DNA of 64,000 bases from Streptomyces albireticuli (GCF_002192455.1 NZ_CP021744.1:3998001-4062000); one strand, 5' to 3'; positions 16,337 to 24,977 are shown, counted from the first letter of the stretch. Program-made: numbers and translations. The notes: generated by a model not told the origin, from the letters alone.

Positions 16337-18136
16337 ATGGCATCCCGAGCACGCGTGCGCGCCCCCGAACTGATCGGCAAGGGCGGCTGGCTGAACACCG
16401 GCGACACCGAGATCACCCTCGCTGACCTGCGAGGGCGGATCGTCATCCTCGACTTCTGGACCTTCTGCTGTGTGAACTGTCTGCACGTCCTGGACGAGCT
16501 GCGGGAGCTGGAGGAGAAGCACCGCGACACCGTCGTGATCATCGGTGTGCACTCCCCGAAGTTCGTCCACGAGGCCGAGCACCAGGCCGTCGTCGACGCC
16601 GTCGAGCGCTACGGCGTCCACCACCCCGTCCTCGACGACCCCGAGCTCGCCACCTGGAAGCAGTACGCCGTACGCGCCTGGCCCACGCTCGTCGTCATCG
16701 ACCCCGAGGGTTACATCGTCGCCCAGCACGCCGGCGAGGGCCACGCCCACGCCCTGGCCGCGCTCGTCGCGGAGCTGGAGGCCACCCACGAGGCCAAGGG
16801 CACCCTCCGGCGCGGCGACGGCCCCTACGTGGCGCCCGAGCCCGAGGCCACCGACCTGCGCTTCCCCGGCAAGGCGCTGCCCCTGCCCGGCGGCGGCTTC
16901 CTCGTCTCCGACTCCACCCGCCACCAGCTGGTGGAGCTCGCCGCCGACGGCGAGACCGTCGTCCGCCGGATCGGCAGCGGCGAGCGCGGCTTCGGCCCCG
17001 ACGCCTTCAGCGAGCCGCAGGGCCTCGCGGCGCTCCCCGACGGCACGGTGGCCGTCGCCGACACCGTCAACCACGCCCTGCGCGCCTACGACCCGGCCAC
17101 CGGCGCCGTCACCACCCTCGCCGGCACCGGACGCCAGTGGATGCAGGGCCGTCCCACCAGCGGCCCCGCCCTCGACGTCGACCTCTCCTCCCCCTGGGAC
17201 GTGGCCTGGTTCGCCGGCCGCCTCTGGATCGCCATGGCCGGCGTCCACCAGCTGTGGACGTACGACCCGGAGACCGGCACCGTCGAGGTCGCCGCCGGCA
17301 CCACCAACGAGGGCCTGGTCGACGGCCCGGCCGGCGAGGCCTGGTTCGCCCAGCCGTCCGGGCTGGCGGCCACCGAGGACCGGCTGTGGATCGCCGACTC
17401 CGAGACCAGCGCCCTGCGCTACGTCGAGCGGGACGGCGAGGGCTTCGCCGTGCGCACCGCCGTCGGCACCGGCCTCTTCGACTTCGGGCACCGCGACGGC
17501 GCCGCCGATCAGGCGCTCCTCCAGCACCCGCTCGGCGTCACGGCCCTGCCCGACGGCTCGGTGGCGGTCTCCGACACCTACAACCACGCCCTGCGCCGCT
17601 ACGACCCGGCCACCGGCGAGGTGACCACCCTCGCGACGGACCTGCGCGAGCCCTCGGACGCCGTGCTGGACGGCGACGACATCGTCGTCGTCGAGTCCGC
17701 CCGGCACCGGCTCACCCGGCTGCGCCTGCCGGAGGAGGCCGTACGCGTCGAGTCCGTCGCCCACCGCACGCAGCGCGCCGCGACCGACATCGCGCCGGGC
17801 CGGCTCCGCCTCGACGTCATCTTCCAGGCTCCGGCGGGCCAGAAGCTCGACACCCGCTACGGGCCGTCGACGCGCCTCCTGGTCAGCTCGACCCCGCCGG
17901 AGCTCCTCGCGGAGGGCTCGGGGGCCGGCACGGACCTCGGACGCGACCTGGTCCTCGCGGACGGGGTGACGTCCGGCGTGCTGCACGTCTCGGCGATGGC
18001 GGCGTCGTGCGACGACGACCCGGAGAACGAGTACCCCGCGTGCCACATGCATCAGCAGGACTGGGGGGTGCCGGTCCGGGTGGTCGCCGGCGGGGCGGAG
18101 CGGCTGCCGCTGGTCCTGGCGGGGCTGGACGCGTAA
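16337..18136 (+). CDS. Thioredoxin-like / NHL-repeat protein (NHLRC2-like)
   Basis: The 599-residue protein starts with a thioredoxin-like domain (about 10-160) carrying a reactive FCCVNC motif in an ILDFWTFC context. A beta-propeller with NHL-type repeats follows (about 175-480), for example FSEPQGLAALPDGTVAVADT and LGVTALPDGSVAVSDTYNHA. A C-terminal beta domain ends the protein. The architecture is that of NHLRC2-like proteins, conserved from bacteria to animals and of unclear biochemical role. No signal peptide is visible, so it is probably cytoplasmic. ATG at 16337 is chosen by the conserved start context; upstream in-frame starts lack ribosome sites. Confidence 0.87.
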   Translation: MASRARVRAPELIGKGGWLNTGDTEITLADLRGRIVILDFWTFCCVNCLHVLDELRELEEKHRDTVVIIGVHSPKFVHEAEHQAVVDAVERYGVHHPVLDDPELATWKQYAVRAWPTLVVIDPEGYIVAQHAGEGHAHALAALVAELEATHEAKGTLRRGDGPYVAPEPEATDLRFPGKALPLPGGGFLVSDSTRHQLVELAADGETVVRRIGSGERGFGPDAFSEPQGLAALPDGTVAVADTVNHALRAYDPATGAVTTLAGTGRQWMQGRPTSGPALDVDLSSPWDVAWFAGRLWIAMAGVHQLWTYDPETGTVEVAAGTTNEGLVDGPAGEAWFAQPSGLAATEDRLWIADSETSALRYVERDGEGFAVRTAVGTGLFDFGHRDGAADQALLQHPLGVTALPDGSVAVSDTYNHALRRYDPATGEVTTLATDLREPSDAVLDGDDIVVVESARHRLTRLRLPEEAVRVESVAHRTQRAATDIAPGRLRLDVIFQAPAGQKLDTRYGPSTRLLVSSTPPELLAEGSGAGTDLGRDLVLADGVTSGVLHVSAMAASCDDDPENEYPACHMHQQDWGVPVRVVAGGAERLPLVLAGLDA

Positions 18137-18183
18137 CGGGCGCCGGGCGGGGGCTCTTCCCGGCCCCTGCCCTCCCCGTACGT

Positions 18184-18231
18184 CCTCGAACGCCGGGCGG
18201 GCCGCTTCCGCGGCCCGCCCGGCGTTCGAGG
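18184..18231. terminator. Convergent hairpin, member A of the intergenic palindrome family
   Basis: Perfect 22-bp arms at 18184-18205 and 18210-18231 enclose a TTCC loop. The outer part reads CCTCGAACGCCGGGCGGGCC. It sits between convergent genes and is related to the cores near 37.2, 52.0 and 54.4 kb (TCCTCAAnCGCCGGACGGGC). Confidence 0.75.
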
Positions 18232-18236
18232 AAACC

Positions 18237-18461
18237 TCATCGCGTGAACCGGTGGTCCTCCTCGACCACCGTCGCCGCCGGGGGCGGCGGCTGGGTGCGG
18301 CGGCGTTTGAAGACGCTCACGTACGCCGAGGTGCCGATGACCCCGACGATCATCAGGATCAGGCCCACCAGGTGGACGTTCATCCCGTCCACGCGCCAGT
18401 CCACGGCGAAGGTGAGGATCGCGCCGATCCCGATCAGACCGATGCACCAGCCCATGCCCAT
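18237..18461 (-). CDS. Small two-helix membrane protein (DUF6458 type)
   Basis: The 74-residue protein has two hydrophobic helices (MGWCIGLIGIGAILTFAV and VGLILMIVGVIGTSAYV) joined by a short WRVDGMNVH loop. A basic, Pro-rich tail follows (FKRRRTQPPPP). This is the pattern of the DUF6458 family, common in actinobacteria and of unknown function. The ATG at 18461 follows GGAGG with an 8-base spacer. It ends just inside the terminator shared with the NHL gene. Confidence 0.75.
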   Translation of the reverse strand: MGMGWCIGLIGIGAILTFAVDWRVDGMNVHLVGLILMIVGVIGTSAYVSVFKRRRTQPPPPAATVVEEDHRFTR

Positions 18462-18565
18462 GATGACCGCCTCCGTTGCCCTTGGTCCCGCTGGTCCGAC
18501 GTGGTCGTTCCGGTCGTCCTCCGGGCGGGTACCCCGGACCGGGGCGGCCAATCAGCGGGCGGGCG

Positions 18566-19216
18566 TCACCACTTGAGCGCGGGCGCCGAGGCGTCCTGCC
18601 AGTAGGTGACGCGCGCGGAGTCGTCGACGGCGAGCGTGCCCCCGGGCAGGGGGACCGGGATCTGCCCGCCGACGCTGCCGCCGCCGTCGGCGCCCTGGAA
18701 GGAGACGGCGAGCTTGCGCGCCTTGCGGCTGTTGCCACCCGACCCGTCGGCCGCGGCGGCCAGCACCCCGGCGTAGGCCGACTTGCCGGGCGCCAGGGTG
18801 ACGACGGACTGCGGCCTGCTCTCCTCGACGACGCCCGCCGTGGCCTGGTCGGCGTCGAAGCGGAGGAAGGGGAAGCCGTGTGCGACGCAGGGGGCCTTGG
18901 AGGTGTTGGTGGCCACCAGGAGCAGGTGGTTCACGGGCGACGGGACGGCCTTGGCCGCCACCTTGACGGTGTCGGAGGTACAGGCGGCCTTGCCGTCCTT
19001 GCCGACCTTGGCCGCCTCGTTCTGCCCGTACTGCCCGTCCGCGCCGTCCCGCCCGTCCTGGGTGCCGCCCTGGTCCGTCTCCTCCAGCTCGGAGGTGTCT
19101 GCCTTCCCGCTGGTCCTGGCGCCCGAACCGTCGCCGCCGCCGCAGGCGGTCAGGGTCAGGGCCGCCGCGGCGGTGAACGCCGCGGCGACGAGCCGGAGGC
19201 TGCGGGTACGAGTCAT
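18566..19216 (-). CDS. Secreted lipoprotein with DUF4232-type domain
   Basis: The 216-residue protein has a lipoprotein signal peptide: a basic N-terminus (MTRTRSLR), a hydrophobic core and lipobox LTAC with Cys25. A Gly/Asp-rich linker follows, then a domain with KVAAKAVPSPVNHLLLVATN and SYAGVLAAAADG that resembles DUF4232, a beta-sandwich domain common in Streptomyces lipoproteins. Two further Cys residues (ACTSD and APCVAHG) may form a disulfide outside the cell. GGGGGAACC precedes the ATG at 19216. No function is known. Confidence 0.82.
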   Translation of the reverse strand: MTRTRSLRLVAAAFTAAAALTLTACGGGDGSGARTSGKADTSELEETDQGGTQDGRDGADGQYGQNEAAKVGKDGKAACTSDTVKVAAKAVPSPVNHLLLVATNTSKAPCVAHGFPFLRFDADQATAGVVEESRPQSVVTLAPGKSAYAGVLAAAADGSGGNSRKARKLAVSFQGADGGGSVGGQIPVPLPGGTLAVDDSARVTYWQDASAPALKW

Positions 19217-19435
19217 GCTGGTTCCCCCGATGGGACGTCACTGGCGGTACCGGGCGGCACCCGTGGCACGGGCAATACGGAATACGGCAGGGATCATTCC
19301 GCACCTTGCCGCCGAACGGCTAACGTTCCGGTGACGTTAGTCCTTCGGTTCGGTCCGACAGGTCCGGCCCGCCCGAACAGGCCCGATCAGGCCGGAAGAG
19401 GCCCGGGCAGGCCGGAACAGGCCAGGGGCCGGGGG

Positions 19436-20722
19436 TCAGCCCTCCAGGAACGCCGTCAGCGCCGCCGCCAGCAGGAACGGGTCGTCCGCCCCGCAGAGCT
19501 CGCGGGCGGAGTGCATGGAGAGGCAGGCGAGGCCGATGTCGATGGTGGCGATGCCGTGCCGCGCGGCGGTGATGGGACCGATGGTGGTGCCGCAGGGCAT
19601 CGCGTTGTGCGAGACGAAGTGCTGCCACGGCACGCCCGCCCGCTCGCACGCGGCGGCGAACACCGCGCGTCCGGCGCCGTCCGTCGCGTACCGCTGATTG
19701 ACGTTGACCTTCAGGATGGGACCGCCGTTGGGCAGCGGGTGGTGCCCCGGCTCGTGGTGCTCGGAGTAGTTGGGGTGCACCGCGTGGCCCATGTCCGAGG
19801 AGAGGCAGACGGTGCCGGCGAGGGCGCGGGCCTTGTCCTCGTACGTACCGCCGCGGGCGAAGACGGACCGTTCCAGCACGTTGCCCAGGAGCGGGCCCTC
19901 CGCGCCGGTGTCCGACTGGCTGCCGTTCTCCTCGTGGTCGAACGCGGCGAGCACCGGGATGTACGACAGCTCGCCGCCGACGGCGGCCGTGAGCGCGGCC
20001 GTACCTGCGTGCACGGACAGCAGGTTGTCCAGGCGCGGCGCGGCGAGGAGCTCCTGGTCGCGGCCGAGGTAGGCGGGTGCCTCGACGCTGTGCACCATGA
20101 GGTCCCAGCCGGTGATGTCGTCGGCGGCCACACCCGCCTCCTCCGCCACGAAGCGGATCAGGTCGCCCTCGCGCGGCTTCCCGAGGCCCCAAATCGGGGT
20201 CATGTGGCGCTGCTTGTCGAGCTTCAGGCCCTCGTTGACGCCGCGGTCGAGGTGGATGGCGAGCTGCGGCACGCGCAGCAGCGGGCGGTCGGCGTTCACC
20301 AGGTGGTCGCTGCCGTCGCGCAGGGTGATACGGCCGGAGAGGCCCAGGTCGCGGTCGAGCCAGGTGTTGAGCAGCGTGCCGCCGTAGAGCTCCACGGCGA
20401 CCTGGCGCCAGCCGTGCGCGCCGGTGTCGGGCAGCGGCTTGACGCGCAGGTTCGGCGAGTCGGTGTGGGCACCGATGATGCGGAAGGGCGTGGCGGCGGT
20501 GGCGCCCTCGGGGACGTACCAGGCGATGATCGCGCCGCCGCGGGTGAGGTACTTGCCACCGGCCGACGCGTCCCAGGCGTCGGTCTCGGCGATCCGGCGG
20601 AAGCCCGCCTTCTCCAGCCGGGCGGCGGTGCTGGCCACCGCGTGGTACGGCGAGGGGCTGGCGGCGAGGAAGGTCATCAGGTCGTCGGTGTGGCCGCGGT
20701 CGAAGCGGTGCGCAGGGCTCAT
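19436..20722 (-). CDS. apeB: M18-family zinc aminopeptidase
   Basis: The 428-residue protein is a cytosolic aspartyl/aminoacyl aminopeptidase of family M18. It forms TET dodecamers in relatives and trims peptides released by proteases. Metal and catalytic motifs are visible: GAHTDSP (His86), AAFDHEENGSQS, SSDMGHAVHPNY and SMHSARE near the C-terminus. Length is typical. The start at 20722 has no spaced ribosome site (GAGG is two bases away) and a TTATCC box lies just upstream, so a leaderless transcript starting between the acyl-CoA dehydrogenase terminator and the ATG is possible. Confidence 0.9.
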   Translation of the reverse strand: MSPAHRFDRGHTDDLMTFLAASPSPYHAVASTAARLEKAGFRRIAETDAWDASAGGKYLTRGGAIIAWYVPEGATAATPFRIIGAHTDSPNLRVKPLPDTGAHGWRQVAVELYGGTLLNTWLDRDLGLSGRITLRDGSDHLVNADRPLLRVPQLAIHLDRGVNEGLKLDKQRHMTPIWGLGKPREGDLIRFVAEEAGVAADDITGWDLMVHSVEAPAYLGRDQELLAAPRLDNLLSVHAGTAALTAAVGGELSYIPVLAAFDHEENGSQSDTGAEGPLLGNVLERSVFARGGTYEDKARALAGTVCLSSDMGHAVHPNYSEHHEPGHHPLPNGGPILKVNVNQRYATDGAGRAVFAAACERAGVPWQHFVSHNAMPCGTTIGPITAARHGIATIDIGLACLSMHSARELCGADDPFLLAAALTAFLEG

Positions 20723-20741
20723 GGCCTCAGGATAAGGACAG

Positions 20742-20775
20742 AGGGCCTGCTCTTCCGGGTGGAAGAGCAGGCCCT
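20742..20775. terminator. Hairpin terminator after acyl-CoA dehydrogenase
   Basis: Perfect 15-bp arms at 20742-20756 and 20761-20775 (AGGGCCTGCTCTTCC with its complement). It lies 19 bases after the stop of the minus-strand acyl-CoA dehydrogenase and 20 bases before the aminopeptidase start. It separates the two genes. Confidence 0.8.
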
Positions 20776-20793
20776 TTGCCCGGTCCGGTGCTT

Positions 20794-22623
20794 TTAGAAC
20801 ACCGACTCGTCAAGCTCCATCAGGGAGTTGTCGACGGCCTCGGCGAGACCGCGCTCGACGGAGACGGCCGGCAGGATGTTCGCGGCGAAGAACTTCGCGG
20901 CGGCGATCTTGCCCTCGTAGAAGGACTTGTCCTTGGCGGAGGTGCCGGCGGCGAGCTTCTCGGCGGCGACGGCCGCGCCGCGCAGCAGCAGGTAGCCGAC
21001 GACGACGTCGCCGGAGACCATCAGCAGGCGGGTGGTGTTCAGGCCGACCTTGTAGATGTTCTTGACGTCCTCGCCGGTGGCGGTGAGGTCGGCGATCATC
21101 TTGCCGACGATCGCCTCCAGGTCCACGGCGGCCTTGGCGAGCGAGCCGCGCGCGGCGGCCAGGTCCTCGCCGCCGGCCTCGGAGGCGAGGAACTTCTTGA
21201 TCTCCTCGGCCAGGGTGTTCAGGGACGCGCCCTGGTCGCGGACGATCTTCCGGAAGAAGAAGTCCTGGCCCTGGATCGCGGTCGTGCCCTCGTAGAGGGT
21301 GTCGATCTTCGCGTCCCGGATGTACTGCTCGATCGGGTACTCCTGGAGGTACCCGGAGCCGCCGAAGGTCTGGAGCGACTGGGCGAGCTGCGCGTAGGAG
21401 GTCTCGGAGCCGTAGCCCTTGACGATCGGCAGCAGCAGGTCGTTGAGGCCGTGCAGCGCCTTGGTGTCCTCGCCCGCGTGCTCCTTGACCAGGATGTCGT
21501 CCTGGACGGCGGCGGTGTGCAGGACGAGGGCGCGCATGCCCTCCGCGTACGCCTTCTGCGTCATCAGCGAGCGGCGGACGTCGGGGTGGTGGGTGATGGT
21601 GACCTTGGGCGCGGTCTTGTCCATGAAGTTCGCCAGGTCCGGGCCCTGCACGCGCTCCTTGGCGTACTCCAGCGCGTTGAGGTAGCCGGTGGAGAGGGTG
21701 GCGATGGCCTTCGTGCCGACCATCATCCGGGCGAACTCGATGATCATGAACATCTGGCGGATGCCGTCGTGCTTCTCGCCGATGAGCCAGCCCTTGGCGG
21801 GGTGCTTGTCGCCGAAGGTCATCTCGCAGGTGTTGGACGCCTTGAGGCCCATCTTGTGCTCGACGTTGGTGGCGTAGACGCCGTTGCGCTCGCCCAGCTC
21901 GCCGGTCTCGAAGTCGAACTCGTACTTCGGGACGAGGAAGAGCGACAGGCCCTTGGTGCCCGGGCCGTGGCCCTCGGGGCGGGCGAGGACGTAGTGGAGG
22001 ATGTTCTCCGCCATGTCGTGCTCACCGGAGGTGATGAAGCGCTTCACGCCCTCGATGTGCCAGGAGCCGTCCTCCTGCTTGATCGCCTTGGCGCGGCCGG
22101 CGCCGACGTCCGAACCGGCGTCCGGCTCGGTCAGGACCATGGTGGAGCCCCACTGCTTCTCCACCGCGACCTTGGCGATGTGCTTCTGCTGCTCGGTGCC
22201 CTCGGCGAAGAGCACGCCCGCGAACGCGGGGCCGGAGGAGTACATCCAGACGGCCGGGTTGGCGCCCAGGATCGTCTCCGCGAAGCCCCAGAGGAGGGAG
22301 CGCGGCGCGGTCGTGCCGCCGATCTCCTCCGGGATGCCGAGGCGCCACCACTCGGCGTCCATGTACGCCTGGTAGCTCTTCTTGAAGGTGTCCGGGATCG
22401 GCGCGGTGTTGGTCTCCGGGTCGAAGACCGGCGGGTTGCGGTCGGTGTCCGCGTAGGACTCCGCGAGCTCGTTCTCCGAGAGGCGGGTGATCTCCGACAG
22501 GATGTCCTTGGCGGTGTCGACGTCCATCTCCGCGAACGGGCCGGAGCCGTACAGCTTGTCGCGGCCGAGCACCTCGAAGAGGTTGAACTCGATGTCGCGG
22601 AGATTCGACTTGTAGTGGCCCAT
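20794..22623 (-). CDS. Acyl-CoA dehydrogenase (FadE-type, about 600 aa)
   Basis: The 609-residue protein is a long-form acyl-CoA dehydrogenase that oxidises acyl-CoA at the alpha-beta bond with FAD. Visible motifs are MVLTEPDAGSDVGAG and HIEGVKRFITSGEHD (flavin and substrate binding), LQTFGGSGYLQEYP, and YEGTTAIQGQDFF, which holds the likely catalytic Glu. A C-terminal helical extension is typical of the FadE5/AcdA branch. The ATG at 22623 follows GGAG. Two TACC-type palindromes upstream suggest control by a TetR-family fatty-acid regulator. Confidence 0.9.
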   Translation of the reverse strand: MGHYKSNLRDIEFNLFEVLGRDKLYGSGPFAEMDVDTAKDILSEITRLSENELAESYADTDRNPPVFDPETNTAPIPDTFKKSYQAYMDAEWWRLGIPEEIGGTTAPRSLLWGFAETILGANPAVWMYSSGPAFAGVLFAEGTEQQKHIAKVAVEKQWGSTMVLTEPDAGSDVGAGRAKAIKQEDGSWHIEGVKRFITSGEHDMAENILHYVLARPEGHGPGTKGLSLFLVPKYEFDFETGELGERNGVYATNVEHKMGLKASNTCEMTFGDKHPAKGWLIGEKHDGIRQMFMIIEFARMMVGTKAIATLSTGYLNALEYAKERVQGPDLANFMDKTAPKVTITHHPDVRRSLMTQKAYAEGMRALVLHTAAVQDDILVKEHAGEDTKALHGLNDLLLPIVKGYGSETSYAQLAQSLQTFGGSGYLQEYPIEQYIRDAKIDTLYEGTTAIQGQDFFFRKIVRDQGASLNTLAEEIKKFLASEAGGEDLAAARGSLAKAAVDLEAIVGKMIADLTATGEDVKNIYKVGLNTTRLLMVSGDVVVGYLLLRGAAVAAEKLAAGTSAKDKSFYEGKIAAAKFFAANILPAVSVERGLAEAVDNSLMELDESVF

Positions 22624-22665
22624 GACAACGGCTCCGTAAGGCTGGGAGGTAGACCTCAAAATACG

Positions 22666-22703
22666 TACCGGGCAGTAATTTCCATGATGCTACCCGTCGG
22701 TAA
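22666..22703. promoter_or_regulatory. Paired operator-like repeats upstream of acyl-CoA dehydrogenase
   Basis: Two similar 13-bp sites, TACCGGGCAGTAA (22666-22678) and TACCCGTCGGTAA (22691-22703), lie 25 bp apart, centre to centre, just upstream of the dehydrogenase start. Each is partly palindromic (TACC with GGTA or AGTA ends). Position and form fit a TetR-type repressor of fatty-acid degradation; this is inference. Confidence 0.45.
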
Positions 22704-22802
22704 TAAGACGCAACCCCTGATCGCCCAACTGTGACCAGGCTCAAGCGGGGGCCTCGCTCGTACGTATGTACGTATTCGCTGCTTCCGGGGAACGCGTGGT
22801 CC

Positions 22803-23411
22803 ATGGGCACTCTGCCGGCGGCATCGGTGCCGGTCTGGTTGAACCGGAGCGAGCACGAGCGGGCTCATGCGGCATGTCACGCTTCGGCGCTGCTGTGGAA
22901 CCTGCTGGTGGGCTGGGTGCGTGCGGAGTGGGAGGCCGGCCGGTCGCCGGGGCGTGAGGGGGTGGCCGATCACGAAGAAGCGGCTCCGGCCGGTACGCGG
23001 GTGGTGGTGCGGCTGGTTGTCGGGGACGTGCGGGGGATCGAACGGGGCACCAGGAAAAGACGTCACGCATCACGTTCCACCCGTAGACAACTCTCCCAGT
23101 GGGAGCGGGGGACTCAGGAGCGTCAGCTCGCCTACAAGACCGGGCTCATGATTCGGCACATCTGTGAGGCGTACTCCTCACAGACATGCCCGTACTGCCT
23201 GACGCGCCGTAAGGTGCGCGGCCGTTCCTACGTGTGTGTGAACAAGGACTGCGGCTCGGTGCTCCACCGGGACGCGGTGGGCGGGGTGAACATTCACACC
23301 CTTGCCGTCAACGACGGGACGATCGTCCCGGTCCCACCCGAAGTGGTGATTCGGGTGAAGTATCTACGGGCCCAACCCGGCTGGTCGGTCGGCCAGCGGG
23401 AACGCCACTGA
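22803..23411 (+). pseudogene. Internally deleted TnpB (IS200/IS605-type accessory nuclease)
   Basis: The open frame (202 codons from ATG 22803; it is open from GTG 22731) starts with a TnpB-like N-terminus (SVPVWLNRSEHERAHAACHA, then LLWN). It then jumps to the C-terminal region: VVGDVRGI, QLAYKTGL, a zinc ribbon (CPYC with VCVNKDCG) and the last RuvC motif (HRDAVGGVNI). The middle of the protein, including the first catalytic Asp region, is missing. A typical TnpB is about 350-450 residues, so roughly 200 residues were lost in frame. The product would not be an active nuclease, but the frame stayed open. No TnpA gene is nearby. Confidence 0.75.
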
Positions 23412-23521
23412 CCACGATGACGGTGTCGTCACCTCACGGGGTGTCGGCCGGGTGTTCGCCCGGGCCGCCGACGGGTCCGGGTGAAGACGGAAGCTCCGAC
23501 CTTCATGTCGGGGAGGTTCAC
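23412..23521 (+). ncRNA. Candidate omega-RNA / right end of the IS605-type element
   Basis: Downstream of the TnpB frame lies a structured segment. A G/C-rich stem is built around CGGG-TGTTCG-CCCG, and the final hairpin has arms CTCCGAC (23494-23500) and GTCGGGGAG (23507-23515), followed by GTTCAC. This final hairpin is the characteristic 3' end of IS605-family elements, where the TnpB guide RNA scaffold is encoded. The element probably ends at TTCAC, 23517-23521. Without an intact TnpB the RNA would lack its partner unless one is supplied from elsewhere. Confidence 0.45.
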
Positions 23522-23538
23522 TGAGTACGCTTTGGCTC

Positions 23539-23991
23539 ATGTACGGCTACGACCAGAACGCGGGCGCTCAGGGTTACGCGCCGCCGCAGCAGCCCAACGG
23601 CTACGGCGAGCAGCCGCTCTACCCGGAGCCGTCCCCGCCGTCGCTCGCCGACGCGGTACGGGCCTTCACCACGGGATCGATGTCCGCCGAGGACTTCCAG
23701 GTGATCTTCTCGACCTCGAAGGTCTACTGCCCGCGCGGTGACAACCCCGGCTTCCTCGCGCTGCACAACACCCAGCACCCGGTGATCCCGATGTTCACGT
23801 CGCTCAAGGAGCTGCGGCGGTACGCGGGCAAGGAGTCCAAGTACTTCGTGATCACCGGCGCCGAGGTCATCGACCTCCTGCCGACGGGCTACGGCTTCGT
23901 CCTGGACATGGAGGGCGACCACCGCATGGTCTTCGACGCCAAGGCCGTCGAGCAGATGGTCGACTTCGCCATGCGGCGGATGTACGGCTGA
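23539..23991 (+). CDS. SseB-like domain protein
   Basis: The 150-residue protein has a Pro/Gln/Tyr/Gly-rich N-terminus (about 35 residues) and then an SseB N-terminal-like domain with LADAVRAFTTGSMSAEDFQV, PMFTSLKELRRYAGK and a hydrophobic core (GYGFVLDMEGDHRMVF). The family is frequent in Streptomyces, often near ESX or conservon genes, and has no defined role. There is no ribosome site. TACGCT at 23526-23531 lies seven bases before the ATG, so the transcript is probably leaderless, with its -35 region inside the IS end. Confidence 0.72.
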   Translation: MYGYDQNAGAQGYAPPQQPNGYGEQPLYPEPSPPSLADAVRAFTTGSMSAEDFQVIFSTSKVYCPRGDNPGFLALHNTQHPVIPMFTSLKELRRYAGKESKYFVITGAEVIDLLPTGYGFVLDMEGDHRMVFDAKAVEQMVDFAMRRMYG

Positions 23992-24008
23992 CCGCCGCGC
24001 GGGCGCCG

Positions 24009-24977
24009 TCAGGCGCGGGTGCCCGCCGCCCGGGCGTAGAGCCTCGCCACGTGGTCGCCGAAGTAGGCGCTGTACGAGTCCCGCTCGTCGCCGCCCTCGT
24101 CGTGGCCGCCCAGCACGCCGGTGAGCGTGCCCAGGCCCGTCGCCGGGTCGACGTCCGTGAGGAACGGGCCGCCGCTCGTGCCGTTGGGCAGGCCCTGGCA
24201 GGGGAAGCGGAGCTGGGTCCGGCCGAAGCGCTCCGTGCTGTTCTGGCAGGCCAGCGGGCGCTCGTCGCCCACGGGGTAGCCGATCACCCGCGTCGGCCGG
24301 TCCGGGTCGGGTGAGAAGCGGATCCGCTCGGCGCCCGTGACCTTCTCCACGGGGGTGTCGTCGCCGATCCTGCGCACCCGCAGGAACGCCACGTCGTGAT
24401 CCGGGTTCCGGTCCTCCGCCCATTCCGGAGAGATGTCCACGGAGGTGGGCACCCACACCCCGTACGGCGCCTCGCCGTCCCGGTAGCCCGGTGCGAAGGC
24501 CAGGTCCGTGCGGAAGCCGCCCTGGTACACGCAGTGCGCCGCGGTGACCACCAGGTCGCCCCGGGGGCTGTGCACGACGCTGGCGGTGCAGCCGTGGCCG
24601 GGTCTGCCCTGACCGGTGTAGAACAGCGGGCCCACGGCCGGGGACGGGTCGGTGGCGGCCGCCTCCAGCGGGTCCGAGGGCGGCAGCGGCGCGGTCCGGG
24701 CCGCGCGGTCGGCGGGCGTCGCGGGCGCCCGGGAGCCGCCCTCGCGCACGACCGTCCGCATCGCCTCGGCGGCCTGGTCGCCCAGCTCCCTGGGTGCCGT
24801 GTAGTGGCCGGAGGCGGCGCCGTCGGCGAGCGGCGCGTCCGTCGCCAGGCCCCGGTCGGCCACCAGGAAGGCCACGGCGGCCAGGCCCAGGACCACCACC
24901 GCGACGAGGGCGGCGAGGGCTATGGGGCCTGTCCGGGGGCTTCCGCCGGCTTTCACGCGCATTGATCCAGTGTCCAT
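24009..24977 (-). CDS. Membrane-anchored trypsin-like serine protease
   Basis: The protein (322 residues from ATG 24977) has an N-terminal membrane anchor (IALAALVAVVVLGLAAVAFL), a linker and a chymotrypsin-fold domain. The triad is visible: His in VVTAAHCVYQ, Asp in DHDVAFLRV and Ser in NGTSGGPFL. Cys pairs (HGCTAS with AAHC, and LACQN with FPCQG) fit an extracytoplasmic disulfide-stabilised enzyme. The start is uncertain: ATG 25067 would add 30 residues that look non-coding and would overlap the regulatory palindrome, while ATG 24962 is also possible. It is convergent with the SseB-like gene, 17 bases apart. Confidence 0.83.
   Translation of the reverse strand: MDTGSMRVKAGGSPRTGPIALAALVAVVVLGLAAVAFLVADRGLATDAPLADGAASGHYTAPRELGDQAAEAMRTVVREGGSRAPATPADRAARTAPLPPSDPLEAAATDPSPAVGPLFYTGQGRPGHGCTASVVHSPRGDLVVTAAHCVYQGGFRTDLAFAPGYRDGEAPYGVWVPTSVDISPEWAEDRNPDHDVAFLRVRRIGDDTPVEKVTGAERIRFSPDPDRPTRVIGYPVGDERPLACQNSTERFGRTQLRFPCQGLPNGTSGGPFLTDVDPATGLGTLTGVLGGHDEGGDERDSYSAYFGDHVARLYARAAGTRA

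Larger units (their letters stand above)
22731..23521 (+). mobile_element. Remnant of a TnpB-only IS200/IS605-family element
   Basis: The segment between the acyl-CoA dehydrogenase and the SseB-like gene is best read as a decayed IS element with an internally deleted tnpB and an intact right-end hairpin. The left boundary is uncertain; CGTACGTATGTACG near 22767 is the only local palindrome there. The right end stops a few bases before the -10-like box of the next gene. Confidence 0.5.

Noticed and set aside
14828..18052. A 1074-codon open frame on the minus strand
   Set aside because: It lies opposite the nitrilase and NHL genes, has Arg/Gly/Val-rich composition, no start signal and no family features. 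It is a G/C-driven shadow frame.
22867..23151. A second open frame over the TnpB remnant
   Set aside because: It lacks TnpB motifs. The 22731-23411 frame holds both the N- and C-terminal TnpB features.
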